Source of the DNA: Siphonodentalium dalli
Lineage: Eukaryota > Mollusca > Scaphopoda > Gadilida > Siphonodentaliidae
Assembly: GCA_032622095.1 (NCBI GenBank)
Contig: CP136065.1
Span: forward strand, 99,021,343 to 99,085,342
Length of the DNA stretch: 64,000 nt
Reading direction: 5' to 3'
The first letter of the stretch is position 1. Each line of letters starts with the position of its first letter. The position numbers and the translations under genes were made by a program. Below, in pieces: positions 21,926 through 33,832 of the stretch. The notes beneath the pieces were generated by a model. It saw nothing but the letters and a program-made list of their open reading frames with translations, was not told where the DNA came from and searched no databases.

Positions 21926-22761
21926 ACGCATGAGTTCTCAAACGTATTCTATATGTCTATTTTACATGTGAGTAATACTTTTTTGGAGCTCAAAGGAATT
22001 AAAGTGACCGCAGATAGCTAATCAAACGTCGCTATATAAATTAAAACATAACGTCCTTATTTAACTTAATCAGAGTTTAATGCGTCTCAAACTGTACAGG
22101 TACAAAATTGTTACTTAACTAAATCGTTTTAACATTCATACATCTAAAAATCCGTTTTCGCATCAGAATTAAATACATGTACAACTGGTGTATTTCGAAT
22201 ATATATAAACATATGTTCATACTGCCGACAATAATTACAAAAATATTGAATTAACTAACGTCGATGGTGGTACTTGTATATGTTTTCACAAACCAATAGG
22301 TTTTGATATTCCAGAGGTGTTTATATTCAACGAATGGTTATGGTTATGTGTGAGACATTTTGGTGTTAGGGAGGAGGTGAACCGAACATGAATTTAGTGC
22401 TCGTATAAATTCGCCTAGTTTGTGAAGTCATAGCGGGTCTCTGGTATTAAGATGGTATCTGTTTTAAGCTGTGTAATCTTGCCGACTTTGTTAGCGTTAG
22501 AGATAAGTTATGTCAATGTAAGATACATGCGAAATATTGACATTGTTTATACCCAAAATATGACAGTGAGCAGCAGCTAGGTTTTACAAAACACCAGATG
22601 CTTGAATATTTGTTTAACGTCGTTCGATGGAATATTTTAATTATTATTGGTGTTTGTGATATGGTTGAGAGCAATGCCATAGGGAAGAACAAATATTCGG
22701 AAGAGTACACTAGCAATGTGATTAATAAAATGTAGGACATCGGAAATTTATAAACTGGATT

Positions 22762-23020
22762 AACCCTTTTTATACTAGATGGATTATCCTATCAGTTATA
22801 AGAGTATACATTGGAATGGATATTATCCATCTGGACGGATGTTCAGGAAATATGAGCAGATGCCATACAGGCAGTCGAAAATATAACACTATTACAGACG
22901 GATTCATATTCTTTGTGGTGGAAATGTTAAGATAGTAAGTTCAACAAATGTTTAGTGAAATTATGATCTGAGTATTTCCTACGAAACTAGTCGTCAATGA
23001 GTATTTAGTAAAGACATTGT
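22762..23020 (+). mobile_element. Foldback MITE family B, copy 1
   Basis: It begins TAACCCTTTTTATACTAGAT with GGATTATCCTATCAG, contains AAATGTTAAGATAGTAAGTTCAAC and ends ATGAGTATTTAGTA. Ends and interior match the copies at 24090, 33345 (reversed), 35788 and 41213. Non-coding. Confidence 0.65.
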
Positions 23021-23029
23021 TTACCCTCC

Positions 23030-24085
23030 TTTCAAAGACTGTTTCAAACATTTTTAGACTCTAATTTTATAACATAATTGAGCTTACCGTTTGTTTTAAT
23101 AAATTCACAGGAAACGGATGCAATATATCCCACCCGTCCAGTTGGCACGATTATATAACACCATGGTCATTCACCAAGCACTGGCCGAGCTTGGATATAT
23201 AAAGAGTTCATATTGTAAGGGCACAGAGCCCACCTCAGGCAATTCAATATCTATTTGTATTACTCTGGTGGGTTCTTTATTGACATTGTGTGCCTATGTA
23301 TACGGCGTGTTATTTCCTGGTGAGAGAAACCATTGTTTTCGTAGGACACTGGTTCAATACCTCCAATGAGGCTGTAAGTGACACAAAACATCCTTCAAAT
23401 CTATGGACGGGTTTCAATTACCGTTTTCCGATGCTGCACACAATATTGCAGGAGCGTGATCGATCAAGATAGTTTACCTTGTCGTACTTGAATATTAAGT
23501 CTTTTTTATTGGCAAGCATATAATAAAACTGTTTATCGCCACTACAATTAACGAGTTTTGTGTAAATTTGAATATAGAAGTTGCAACGAAAATGCAGACA
23601 GAAATACGCACAAGGAAAATGTATATATGAGTCAGCACCAATACGCGTATATCGATATGAAGAGAAGTAACTTTTAAATCGCCATTTCAGAATGTAATAC
23701 TGGGACCGAAAAGATGGCGACAGACGGAAACCATCTCAAAGGTAAAGAATTTGTAATTCATGATTATCTCATCGGTAAAAACAAATCGGTTAGAATGTCT
23801 AAATCTTCATCGCTGGTACATGTATGGCTTGGTAATCTCCCGAGATCCCCTGTGTCAGGTACTCAGAGATGAAGCTTCCATAATATAGACACCATAATGT
23901 CACAACCCTGTCGAGGAATATAGTTATATGGCTTCAATAATTCGTGCGGGTCGTGTAAGGTCCGAGTGTGATGATCTCATGTATTTATCGATTTAATCGT
24001 CGGAATGAACATAACCCATATAGCTTTGAATAATAGCAGCCTCTTTAAGTGTCCATAAGACCTTCATAGTGGGGTACATCAGTGT
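23030..24085. other. Spacer without supported genes
   Basis: Two overlapping short frames near 23118-23472 have a hydrophobic stretch (SICITLVGSLLTLCAYVYG), but no splice signals, family match or repeat partner supports them. The remainder is AT-rich and unremarkable. Confidence 0.35.
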
Positions 24086-24089
24086 GTTA

Positions 24090-24345
24090 ACCCTTCCTAT
24101 ACTGAATGGATTCTCCCAACCAGTTAAAAAGTCTACATCGGAATGGTCTATTATTGATTTGGAGGGTTGTTAATGTGATAACAACAAACAGATATATACA
24201 TGTGCAGAAGGAGCGCTATTTATTGAGGGAAATATTTAGATAATAAGTTCAACAAACGACATATGGTCTGATGAACTTATTATCTGAACATGTCCTGTGG
24301 GATAACTACTTATACATGATGCTTTAGTATAGAAAAGGTTAAAAC
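24090..24345 (+). mobile_element. Foldback MITE family B, copy 2 (most complete)
   Basis: It starts AACCCTTCCTATACTGAATG and ends TTTAGTATAGAAAAGGTT, which are inverted repeats. In the middle AGATAATAAGTTCAACAAAC faces GATGAACTTATTATCTGAAC, a second inverted pair. The total is about 255 bp with no coding capacity. Confidence 0.72.
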
Positions 24346-24349
24346 ATAA

Positions 24350-25660
24350 AAGTCTGCAAAACCATAGTCACCAAGAAAAACATATATAGGAAAATAGAAT
24401 ATAATATAATAGAAAATAGAAAATGTAATGTAAAATAGAAAATGTTCTTATGTTCATTGGCAGTAATTCTTGGATAATGAAATTTCACATGCTGAAACAA
24501 TATAGTTACGTATACATTAACTCTTTCAAACTGAAGCCCGCTAAAGCTGTCAGAGCGCAATTTTCGGGAATAATACAATTTTCCCAGAGATATACAAATG
24601 ATTTTATTGGTTAGCGACTTGTATATACTTTCGGTGATATTCGGTATCAATACTAATTTATTGGTGTGCACGAATACCTAGCATGTACGGCATTAAGATA
24701 ATTTCTGGGCCTAAATATAGTCAACACCTCTATGACATCAAGATTACTATTTTGGGGTTTCCTAAAAAGTGTTCATGCAATACTGCCGGCAGGTGTGGTT
24801 TTATGAGTCACATTTCGATTTTGATTTATGTTTATCACAAACACATAAAAACATTATTATTATTACGTTTATGAAATAAAGAAGATAATGTTGACCTTTC
24901 TGACGATGTTTTATTTGTGGTATCCATCTAATGTCTCCTATTTTCGACGTGTTACGAAAATCACCGCGCGGCACAACGGCGCGACTTTAATAATAGTTGC
25001 ACGTGTATATCACAGGTATTAGGCACAAATCTTTTTTTTTTAATTTAATAAAAAATCTCGGAAAGGTATCTATCTCATTTTTGATAGAGGTCAGCATTTT
25101 TCTCTACAAAAGCAACATTTTATTTTTTATCGATCTGTAATTGCAGCACTATGTGACCAAATAATCATAGTTTTCAAAAAAGTTTGGTTCCCCGTCGTAT
25201 TTGAGATTAGTGAACATAGAAAAACATTTAAAGTTGATAAATCAAATTTATTTGGTTGGTACCCGAAACGTCCATCCAATGAAAAAAAAAAATCAAACAA
25301 TCCAACCCCTAAACCAACGAAATCTATACTCTAATCATCAAACTAAATAGCCCTATTGTCAAACAGACGTTGTTTCACGAAGGACAGCTAATTTGGGTGT
25401 GGTACTCAACATACATCGAGTTTAATAACGATTTTTGTCTTCTTTTTTTCAGTCAGTTTTACTGATTTCTTTTCGCTTTTGTGAGGATGATTTTTTACCT
25501 CCTATTTTCACTATCAGCCTTGATACATACCTTTATATATGTTTATTAATTTAAAAAAAAAAAATTGGCCAAATACCTGTGGTGCATATTATAAACATAA
25601 CATCGACATTCATGACCATTCTGGGAATCCGACCAGGACGTTGGCAGTTGTTTTATTTGG
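24350..25660. other. AT-rich spacer with homopolymer runs
   Basis: I see no coding, RNA or repeat partner. A/T homopolymers occur near 25030, 25284 and 25554. Short frames are not supported. Confidence 0.4.
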
Positions 25661-25671
25661 AATGTTACTCA

Positions 25672-25830
25672 CAATTCCTCAGCATACTGACAAGTAAATC
25701 CCTGTGGGTCTACAGTAGCTAAATGTGGGAGTATATGTCTGTTTCGGTGAAATATCGGCTTTTGGGTATACCAGCTATAGGTTAGTACTGGTCTGCTCTT
25801 ACCCTTGATAAAGCAATTATGTTCAATGAA
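25672..25830 (-). CDS. Possible Ig-like domain exon or its relic
   Basis: The minus frame reads HNCFIKGKSRPVLTYSWYTQ ... LATVDPQGFTCQYAEEL. A Cys, a Trp 14 residues later (YSWY) and D-x-x-G-x-x-C near the end follow the Ig C2/I-set pattern. GTGAGT immediately after GAATT could be a donor, but I see no good acceptor nearby and no neighbouring Ig exons. It may be an isolated exon of a gene with remote exons, a relic, or chance; the assignment is tentative. Confidence 0.33.
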
Positions 25831-26384
25831 CCGATCGGTAAAACATTTGAAACCATGCAGGGTGTCATCACAACCACGTGTATACACCACACTTGCGAAT
25901 AATGACACATACATGCTTGTATTTGTGGAAAACATTGATATGCGAAGTTGATATCCCAGATACAGGTGATACATGTGACTATAGCTTATATTGGGGTTCA
26001 ATGTCCCATCTCGGTTCTCACGTGTACATACCTAATGTATCATTTAAATGTGGCGCCCCCAACTGGTATATAACACAAATTTAGAGGCAATTGAAGGTCA
26101 CCTGTTAACGATCATAAAACATGCAGTTTGCCATACATGACATCACTCTAAGGGTAGTGTTGCAGTAATACATCAGGGACACATAATGGTACTTAGGCAA
26201 GCTGATAATCCAGGGTTCTGTGACATCTATATCTGTATATTCAGGGCTGAAATAGTTAATCTTACAGCGGACGTCATTTGATCCGCTAATGACGCTAATC
26301 CGCTAACGATACCCGCGCGTGTTATTGCTAGGTATTCATTCGTTCTTTTAAGTCTGACAGCATTAGATCATGTAACAAGGCGAT

Positions 26385-27400
26385 ATACAAACTTTGTTGG
26401 CGAAACGCTTTGTCCTAGAGATGTATTTCTGTACTTGTCTGAATCTTTTTGCGTTGGTCTTGGGTGTTAATTCGGGGGATCCATAAAGAAGCTTATGCGT
26501 TGCCAGGCTGCAGCTATCATTTAATGACTGGAGAAGTGAGTTTCTTTCAGATGTATATATATCGCAAATCATTAGGTAATGGTTGTTGTCCTCTATTTGT
26601 CCGCATAAACACTATGGGTGATCGGCGATGAAATGTGTGTATTTGTGATAATTTAAATCACAGCAGTTGAGTCTGAGGCGGTGTGGTTAATTTGTGTATT
26701 TCTGGTAATAGCTTCATAGTAATGTCGGGGTACTTCTTCTCTAGTACAGTTTAAGGACTTTGTGAATGATGCAAGGGACTTGTTGCGTTCGGGTCGAGAT
26801 TATTCCCGAGGTCTATTGTTGAGGGGATTACAGATTTTTTGAAGGAAGTGTAATCGAACCTCGGGGCTCTGTCGGGTGTTAACATTTGTTATTTCAACGT
26901 TTGTTGGGGTATTAGATTGTGCAGATAAGGAGGGGCTCGGACATCATTTTGTCAGATACGGAGCTTGAAACGTTTCTGCCGTACGCCGAAGAGTTCCCAT
27001 CCGGTTTCCGCGAGGAGAGATTTGTTACTGGCAGATCGGGTTGCACCTGTTACTATACGTGCTGCTTCATATTGTGCTTTTTCTATGTCATCGCTTTCTT
27101 CTTTGGTGCAACCATCCCAGACAACACAAGCCTATTCTAATACAGTGCGCACCAGGGTAAAGTAGCATCTTTCTAGCTCTATCCAACGAGAAACGATGTT
27201 TTCTGATGAGAGCTATTCTTTTCCACGCTGAACTTAATAAATTCTCTATGTGTGGTGATGTGTATGAAGTTTTACGTCCGTGATGGGTTCATTATTCATA
27301 TAAAAGGTTGGGTGGTCGATTAGATTTCTCTTCCTAGTGCAAGGTCTTAGTTCGATCAGGTCTTAAATGTATATATTACAAACGCTCAGAGCATTGAATA
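26385..27400 (-). pseudogene. jockey/CR1-like LINE ORF2, C-terminal third, degraded
   Basis: Minus-strand traces run in the family order: TFYMNNEPITDVKLHTH-like (frame-shifted, about 27300), ACVVWDGCTKEESDDIEKAQ (about 27115), YEAARIVTGATRSASNKSLL, GWELFGVRQKRFKL (about 26960), and a C-terminal ICDIYTSERNSLLQSLND with FRQVQKYISRTKRF (26572-26400). These are the thumb and post-RT segments of jockey/CR1-group LINEs. Several stops and shifts are present, and the catalytic palm is not recognisable upstream of 27400. It could be the ORF2 partner of the gag-like copies, but it is not linked to any of them here. Confidence 0.75.
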
Positions 27401-27609
27401 CTGTTATGTAATGCGGATTTTCAAAGGACAGCTTTGATTTTCATTCGCCATCAGCTACATGTATGTTTGCGGATGAACTGACGTGGTAAGTCCTTATTAG
27501 AGAGTTTTCAATAATAAACATAAGAACAAAGTTTATATATATCCCCATATTCTTTTTACAAACCTTTATTTTTTTGCACATGTATTCCCTACAAAGGCTT
27601 TGTGTCCCT

Positions 27610-27965
27610 TTAAAGACATATTAGTACCCAGTTAGTTAATACCCAGGCGCTATGTCAAATGGGGGACTGTAGCATTCTACTAACGTCGCCAAAAATCACA
27701 AAGAGCTCGACCATACTACTCAATAGAAAACATCGTCTGAACTACGCTCAACTGTAAATATTCACATCTTGGGATTCGGTAATCGGCGGTAATCTAACGC
27801 AAAATAATTTCGTCATCGGGAGTCATTGCATTTATTTCTACATGTAATAATATAAGATTGAAGGTGTCTTGTCAATTTCGATTAAGATTCTTAAAAATAT
27901 CTACTTTGAGCAAGAATCTCCATCTCTATTTGATCACCCTACCGGAGTGTTTAACATCACTTTAA
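27610..27965 (-). mobile_element. TTAA MITE family C, copy 1 (reversed)
   Basis: It is bounded by TTAAAGACATATTAG and CATCACTTTAA. In reverse complement it matches 28581-28890 and 60638-61019, including GTGATCAAATAGAGATGGAG and AATATTTACAGTTGAGCGTA. With the copy at 28581 it forms a head-to-head inverted pair. Confidence 0.7.
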
Positions 27966-28580
27966 ACCACAGGCGCATATAGTCAAGTTATATACGGTGT
28001 TTAAATCTATATACAAATATTTCAAATTCGATTTTAATTTCGAAGTCTGAGTTTCAATAACCGCTTCTCCTTGAACTTAAAACTGCTCAGACTATAGACT
28101 TATATTTCTTTAAAATGCCCCAGTATTTTTATTTATGGCGAACTCCGTTTTAAACGGTCGTGTTTGACAACCATAAAACTACTTTGTCTACCACTGAGGA
28201 GTTCTACAGTCGGAGAAATGTTTGAAGAGAACGTCAAGTGGTAACCATTCAATTATTTGACGCCAAACGATATGTTGGTTAGTCAACTGCTAAGCACTTT
28301 ACCTATTGTAGAGTCATATTTAAATTCTCATTAACTAACCTATTGAGTTGAAATTAATGCGTTCCTTTTACCAACTAATTCCTCCTCAAGCGCATCAAGA
28401 GCCAATTACCTGGAATGCCACCATATACGGACTAAAAGTTTGTATATGTGTTATGCATGTTACACATTAATTTGTGCCTTTTGCAATAAAGCAATCAATC
28501 AAGGACACATCAAATGGCAAGAAACATATTTTAGTAGAAAGTTGCCCTACTTTTGCTTTCGCATTTGTAGATAATATTCA
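27966..28580. other. Unique sequence between two inverted MITEs
   Basis: About 615 bp without recognised coding or repeats. The flanking inverted MITEs could let it behave as the cargo of a composite foldback unit. Confidence 0.4.
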
Positions 28581-28890
28581 TTAAAGTGATGTGAAACACT
28601 CAAAGTAGTTATTTTTTACAAATAGTATATCCAAATTGACAATACACGCCGCCATTCTTATCTATCAATTAAATGCAATGAGTCTCGATGAAGAAATCAT
28701 TCTTGTTAGTTTTTCTCCGATAGTTTGTCCCAAAATCGAGATATAAATATTTACAATTGAGTGCATTTCAGATGATGTTTCTATGGATGGAGTGGTATGA
28801 TCGATTTGCTTGAGATTTGCGACGATGTTAGTAGAATGCTACATTCCTCCAGTGGGAATGGCGCCTGTTACGTCCATAATATGTCTTTAA
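28581..28890 (+). mobile_element. TTAA MITE family C, copy 2
   Basis: It starts TTAAAGTGATGTGAAACACT and ends ATATGTCTTTAA, with TTAA at each border. It is shorter than copy 3 by a gap after ACACT. The interior ATTTACAATTGAGTGCATTT and CAGATGATGTTTCTATGGAT align with the other copies. Confidence 0.7.
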
Positions 28891-28894
28891 AATA

Positions 28895-29980
28895 TTGATC
28901 GCCGATTGCCTCGCTTTCATATAGGTTTTGCAGAGTTATCTTTCATGTGAACGTTAAATTTACGAGATAAGCATCTACATTTCGCGACCTCATAGAAATA
29001 TATATACTTAAGATGATTTATTGCATGGAAGCATATTGCCCATTCAACTTAAAGTGCCTCGTTCGTGCTGGGTACAGATGGAAAACGCGCAGTTTGTTAC
29101 ACCATTATTATATATACGAAAATTATATATACAGAAAAATTATTATTTATAATTCTTATTTTCGTTTTAAAAAATTAATCTAGTAACGACGTTCCGTATG
29201 TTGAAACCATCCTTTGTGATAACACTTTGCATAAATTGTCTGGCAAATACTATATATAATGAATAAAACTTTGATACATGAGACGCAAATGCCATATTTT
29301 GTTGATATACGCTAATAAGTGGCACTCAGACATGACGATATTTACCGTTTGATCGGCGGAATTCGGTAACTTTCTATTCACGTATACGGGTGTAACAATA
29401 TATGCATATCGAAATCCTAATGAAGTTTTTTGTTATCAAAAGAGAGATCACTGTCGCCAAACTGTATCGCGGAATAGAACATTGAAATATGACAGGGGGG
29501 GGGGGCAAGTTTATTTTTTATATGTTAATTACAAGCCGATACTCGCTATTCAGTGTGATACGGTGCACATGCATATATGGGTATACACCCGCGGGCGCGA
29601 CTTAGATATGTAACGTACGGGAAAATTACCATGGCATAATTTGTTTTTACAAACTAACAAGAGCATCGCTAGGGACATGGCAAAATACGCCCGTGGTAAT
29701 TTCAACAAAGGACCAAAACGAGTAAGCCATGTGACACATTTAAAAACAAAACATAACTATAACTAAAGCTACCGTCCGGAAACCAAAATAATTGTCAAAT
29801 TATAAGTAAAAAAGTGACCACCGGAAACCAAAATAATTGGCAAATTCTAAGTCGACAAGAACCACAACTCTGGCCACAAATATTGGCGGACAGAATCCAA
29901 ATTCGAACATGGCCTGTATGTTAATGTGGCTAATCCCCTATTTACTAAAGTTATCATCCGCAATAGTAAAAAGCGTGTTT
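28895..29980. other. AT-rich spacer
   Basis: No supported gene. A G-run of about 13 lies at 29491-29503. A 27-nt phrase beginning CGGAAACCAAAATAATTG recurs at about 29777 and 29823. Confidence 0.4.
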
Positions 29981-29984
29981 CCCA

Positions 29985-31885
29985 GTGTTTCAGATTACAT
30001 TTCTACCATCTGTTCTATTCTATTTCTGGTGTCTATATTTGTGCCATGTATGTTTATTTCGTGTCATGTCTGTTTGCATTTCGTCTTCATCACTGTTAAA
30101 TGTTTCAATGGTGTAATGTTTACGCCTGTACCGGGAGGCTGCTAAATGCAGTGTCTAAACGAGTCACCGATTCAGCTTTGGCCCGACCATAAGTTGAAGG
30201 TTAGTCCGGGGCGGCTGCTGGGTTAGTTGTCGATTATTTGCTTTTCATATGGCAACTCATAACAAACAAAAACGTAAGAATGACCACCCGCCAAGTTCAC
30301 TGATGCTGAGGTCAATACTCAGTACTCGGTTCTTGGTTTTGATCCAAATGTCAAGAGACCTGTATTTGTGATTGATAAAACACTCCAAAGCATAGTCGGA
30401 CAATTAAAATCGTTCAAACCGATCAGGACTGGGCCACTCAGTGGCTCTCTCTGGTCGAATATTCAAGACGCTCTTGTGCAATTAACATCTATTGCACAAA
30501 CGCCAGTGTTGGATACTCCACACACGATAATGAACAGTAGCAGAGAAGTGTTGAGAACTCGAGATATATCTGATTCTCCTGAGTCAGATATATTGGTTGA
30601 GATAGCACAATGGGCAGTTATATATATACAGAAGTCCGTAGATTTACGAAGACAGTTGATGGTCACATAGTTCATTTGTACAGTTATCTTCTGACCTTCA
30701 ATCGGTGCGAACATCCACCGACATTGAAGGTCGGGTATATGAAGATGGTTTAAGTACATAAATACATATGTTCCAACCCCATTGCGATGTTTTATATGTC
30801 AGCGTTATGGCCATGAACATTGTAAAAGTAAAGAAACAATATGTGCACGATGTTCTATTTCTGGTCATGATAATAAGGAGTGTGCGAAATTAAGAAATGT
30901 TCAAACTGTCAAGGTTCACATGATGCAATGGATCGTTAATGTCCCATTTGGGTCTATGAATTCAAGAGACAACGAATTAAAGATGAGGAGCATCTGTTAT
31001 ATATAGATGCTAAGAAAATAGTTGGTCCTCGACCATCTATTCCACATGTCACATACTCAGCAGTCGTGTCAACCAAAATTGTGTTGATGCAGCACTCAGA
31101 CACAGAGTCAAACCAAACTCGTCAGTATATAACTACATGTAGCAACACAAGTTGGGGATCGAGGAGTCTGATATTCCTGTTCTGGAACCTGTAGCGTAGG
31201 CTATGGATATAGCGTCTGTCGTTGAGACATTTCCTCTGAAACAATCTATGCAACTTGATCCTATTGTTCCAAAAGAAAAATCGCTTGTTGCTTCGAAAAA
31301 AAGATCGCCGAAGTTATTCAAACGTTTCTACTCTCAGAAAGAGAGGTACATCTTTGAGCTTTCAAAATTTGACCGTATGATTGATGAGCAACGGTTAACT
31401 CTCAACGACAAGAAACAGTATTTGTTGTTCAATGCTGTCGGTTGGGGACGGGTGACATTCTGTCTGACCCACCCGACAATCAGCTTGACGCATTGATAAA
31501 GGTTCATGTGCGATTCATCAAATATTATAAATACCTTATCACTGCCAAATCTGATTTTAAAAGCCCCTTTATATATTTCGATGTGGATCTTTGGTAACTT
31601 CCTGTCCTTTAGTTGCTATTTATTATCTACGTACTACGTTTATACGTTTTTAGTATGATTGCACAATATTCAGTTCTTGAATTTATATTCATGACTCCAA
31701 GTGGAAACATTCCTCTTGGGTGTTTTATTTGTAAATAGCTCATCATTGTATTGCTTTAATCTAATCAACTGTCTGATTTATCTACAAAGTTGCTTCGCTG
31801 CGAGCTTTTTGAATACATGATTCTGTTCTTGGTCGTGATATGGCCTAGCGGCTAAAACGACGTTAAATCCTCAAGCAATCAACAT
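29985..31885 (+). mobile_element. gag-only non-LTR retroelement, copy 1 (best preserved)
   Basis: Layout: a 5' UTR-like leader from about 29985, ORF1 from ATG 30249, then a 3' UTR and the tail GTGATATGGCCTAGCGGCTA with ACGACGTTAAATCC and a CAATCAA end near 31885. The ORF1 traces include YSVLGFDPNVKRPVFVIDKT, a block reading HLYSYLLTFNRCEHPPTLKV, and CCHC knuckles (CFICQRYGH...C, CARCSISGHDNKEC, CSNCQGSHD). A conserved C-terminal block IFELSKFDRMIDEQRLTL follows and ends FIYFDVDLW, stop at 31594-31596. No endonuclease or reverse transcriptase lies between ORF1 and the tail. Several frameshifts are present. Confidence 0.78.
30249..31596 (+). pseudogene. ORF1 (gag-like, CCHC zinc knuckles) of retroelement copy 1
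   Basis: ORF1 proteins of jockey/I-group LINEs bind element RNA through C-terminal zinc knuckles; here the order CxxCxxxGHxxC, CxxCxxxGHxxxxC and CxxCxGxH is readable across 30785-30930. The start MATHNKQKRKNDHPPSS is shared with copy 2 (47491). The frame is broken near 30300, 30620, 30900 (stop after DAMDR) and 31180, so no protein is made intact. The block after the knuckles (about 31200-31590), with the FELSKF motif, is unusual for ORF1 and conserved in all three copies. Confidence 0.75.
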
Positions 31886-31889
31886 GTGA

Positions 31890-32540
31890 AACGTTATACG
31901 TTGAAGATTTCTAAATCATCACTATAACGTCCATTTGACTCTTATCGCATTTGATCCAGATATCAGCATTTAAGTCAACCTAACACGCATCTAATTACTA
32001 CGACACATTTAGTATATTATTATTAAACAAACAATTACAACCTATATTGGGTTTGACTTTTCCAGCCGAAGTATGGAATTTCCAACTGCTGAAAACCGTG
32101 ACAAAAGTTGGGGGCGTGTGGTGAGACAAGTACCCCCCCCCCCCCCATTACCCATCTGCCCCCAACTGATAAAAACGCTCAACTGTTAGAAATATTCCAA
32201 TTGAATCAACAGCAGTTGGAACGTCCAAACGCTAAATACGTCATTGTTTGTTGCCACATAGTTTACTTGTCTGTATGATGTTCACTGTATAATTGGTTTT
32301 CCAAAGGGGAAGGGGCCATGCAAATTCTAGTGTTTCCAAAACTAACGATGCTCTCTCCGATATGACACCGTGAAAACTACCACATGTGCGTGTTCTAGAT
32401 CAGAAAAATAATTACATCGACCCATGAACCCATTGGTAATGGGCTTTGGCGACCAGATGCCGACTTTGAACAGCGGTTTATTTTAACATGTTTTGAATTT
32501 TTATAGCCAAGATTGTAACTTTCTCGGGCCGATTGGGTGT
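31890..32540. other. Spacer with long poly-C run
   Basis: A run of about 15 C lies at 32133-32147. No supported coding. Confidence 0.45.
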
Positions 32541-32554
32541 ATAAATATGTTGTA

Positions 32555-32620
32555 AGCACGGCGTCCGATTTATAAGAGAAATAAACACCACACATTCGCT
32601 CATAAATCGGACGCCGTACT
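32555..32620. repeat. Hairpin with perfect 18-bp arms
   Basis: GCACGGCGTCCGATTTAT near 32555-32572 pairs with ATAAATCGGACGCCGT near 32603-32618, spacer about 30 nt. It is GC-rich against an AT-rich background and probably a transposon end pair or a small foldback. Confidence 0.8.
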
Positions 32621-32624
32621 TAGA

Positions 32625-33340
32625 TACTCTCCGCCAGTCGCTCTCCGATGAGAACTCCATCTGTATATCAATTGAAATACTAGTCATGGTATAAATAAAC
32701 ATGACAGGCGTGGGGGTACTATAGCTAAAATGTATAGTGTGAATCATCTTTACATGTATGTACCTGTTCTCGAACAACAGATATCCTCGTCCGTATCCAA
32801 TGGCCTTCAAATAGCTGACCACTTTCTATCAGAAGATTAACCGATAATTCCACGTAAACGCCATGTTCTCCAAGTCAACGGAAAAGTAATGGTAATCGCT
32901 TAATTGTTTTGTTTATTTTATAGCATAAATTGGAAAGGAATTCAAGCAATAATATACCAGCCTTTTCAATGGATCCGACAGGCCACTATTAATCCCCGTT
33001 ATATATCGTTTAATTACCCCTGAATTAACGCCGAATTTATCGGCAGAAGTGAGAGTGTTATTCTTCTTCGCTGTTTGACTTTAAAGAAAAGTATAATCGA
33101 GTTCGAAAGGTGTTGTCGTGAAGTAATATTTCGGTCGCTTTCATTCATCGTACCCAGTTGTCCTTTCTGAGCGTTTTGCTATCCAGTGAGGTCATCCCAG
33201 CATGGTTCGACCGGTACTATGACACTGCAAAAATACTTGAGGGTCATAACAGTATATAAAACATAACCTCACCCCACTGTTAGCTGAACTCGGTAGACTC
33301 ACGAAGATTAACATTGAGAGTACGTTCGTCCTTAACTATG
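32625..33340. other. Spacer without features
   Basis: Nothing coding or repetitive is supported. Confidence 0.4.
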
Positions 33341-33344
33341 TTAA

Positions 33345-33598
33345 CCAGTTATATACTAAATACTCATTGATGAGGAAATGTTCAGATAATAAGTTCAACA
33401 AACGATCATACTTTTGTTGAACATATTATCTGAACATTTCCCACAAATATATATGACATATATGAATCCGTCAGTACTTGTACTATCTTTATGTGTGACT
33501 GTCGTCTGTTAATTAATCCTGCACGCCCCTCCAAATTAATAATATACATTTACAACTGATTGGGAGAATCTATTTAGTATAGAAAGGGCTAATCAACC
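33345..33598 (-). mobile_element. Foldback MITE family B, copy 3 (reversed)
   Basis: The right end, CTGATTGGGAGAATCTATTT then AGTATAGAAAGGGCTA, is the reverse complement of the left end of the plus copies. The inner pair GTTCAGATAATAAGTTCAAC / GTTGAACATATTATCTGAAC is clear at about 33382-33436. Confidence 0.72.
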
Positions 33599-33754
33599 TG
33601 CGTCATCATCACCATTTACGTACATTATAAGACGTACATAATTATTTGAATACAATATGCGTATACAGTTTTTGTCCCCACATTTGATTGTAACTAGCAA
33701 TCTGATTGGCTACAACGCCACGTTCAACTCACCATGTCCCCCGTCGCCCTTGAC

Positions 33755-33832
33755 AGTGGGGTATATGAGAACGTGCGTCAAACATCGGGGGTATATGAGC
33801 ACGTGAAACATCGGGGGTATATGAATGACCCT
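33755..33832. repeat. Short tandem GGGGTATATGA repeats
   Basis: Three phrases of the form TGGGGTATATGAGAACGTG / CGGGGGTATATGAGCACGTG / CGGGGGTATATGAATGACC follow each other with a spacing of 27 to 36 nt. Confidence 0.65.

Noticed and set aside
29985-31885. Retrovirus or LTR-retrotransposon gag
   Set aside because: No LTRs, primer-binding site, protease or integrase; three zinc knuckles and a short-repeat 3' tail fit a non-LTR ORF1.
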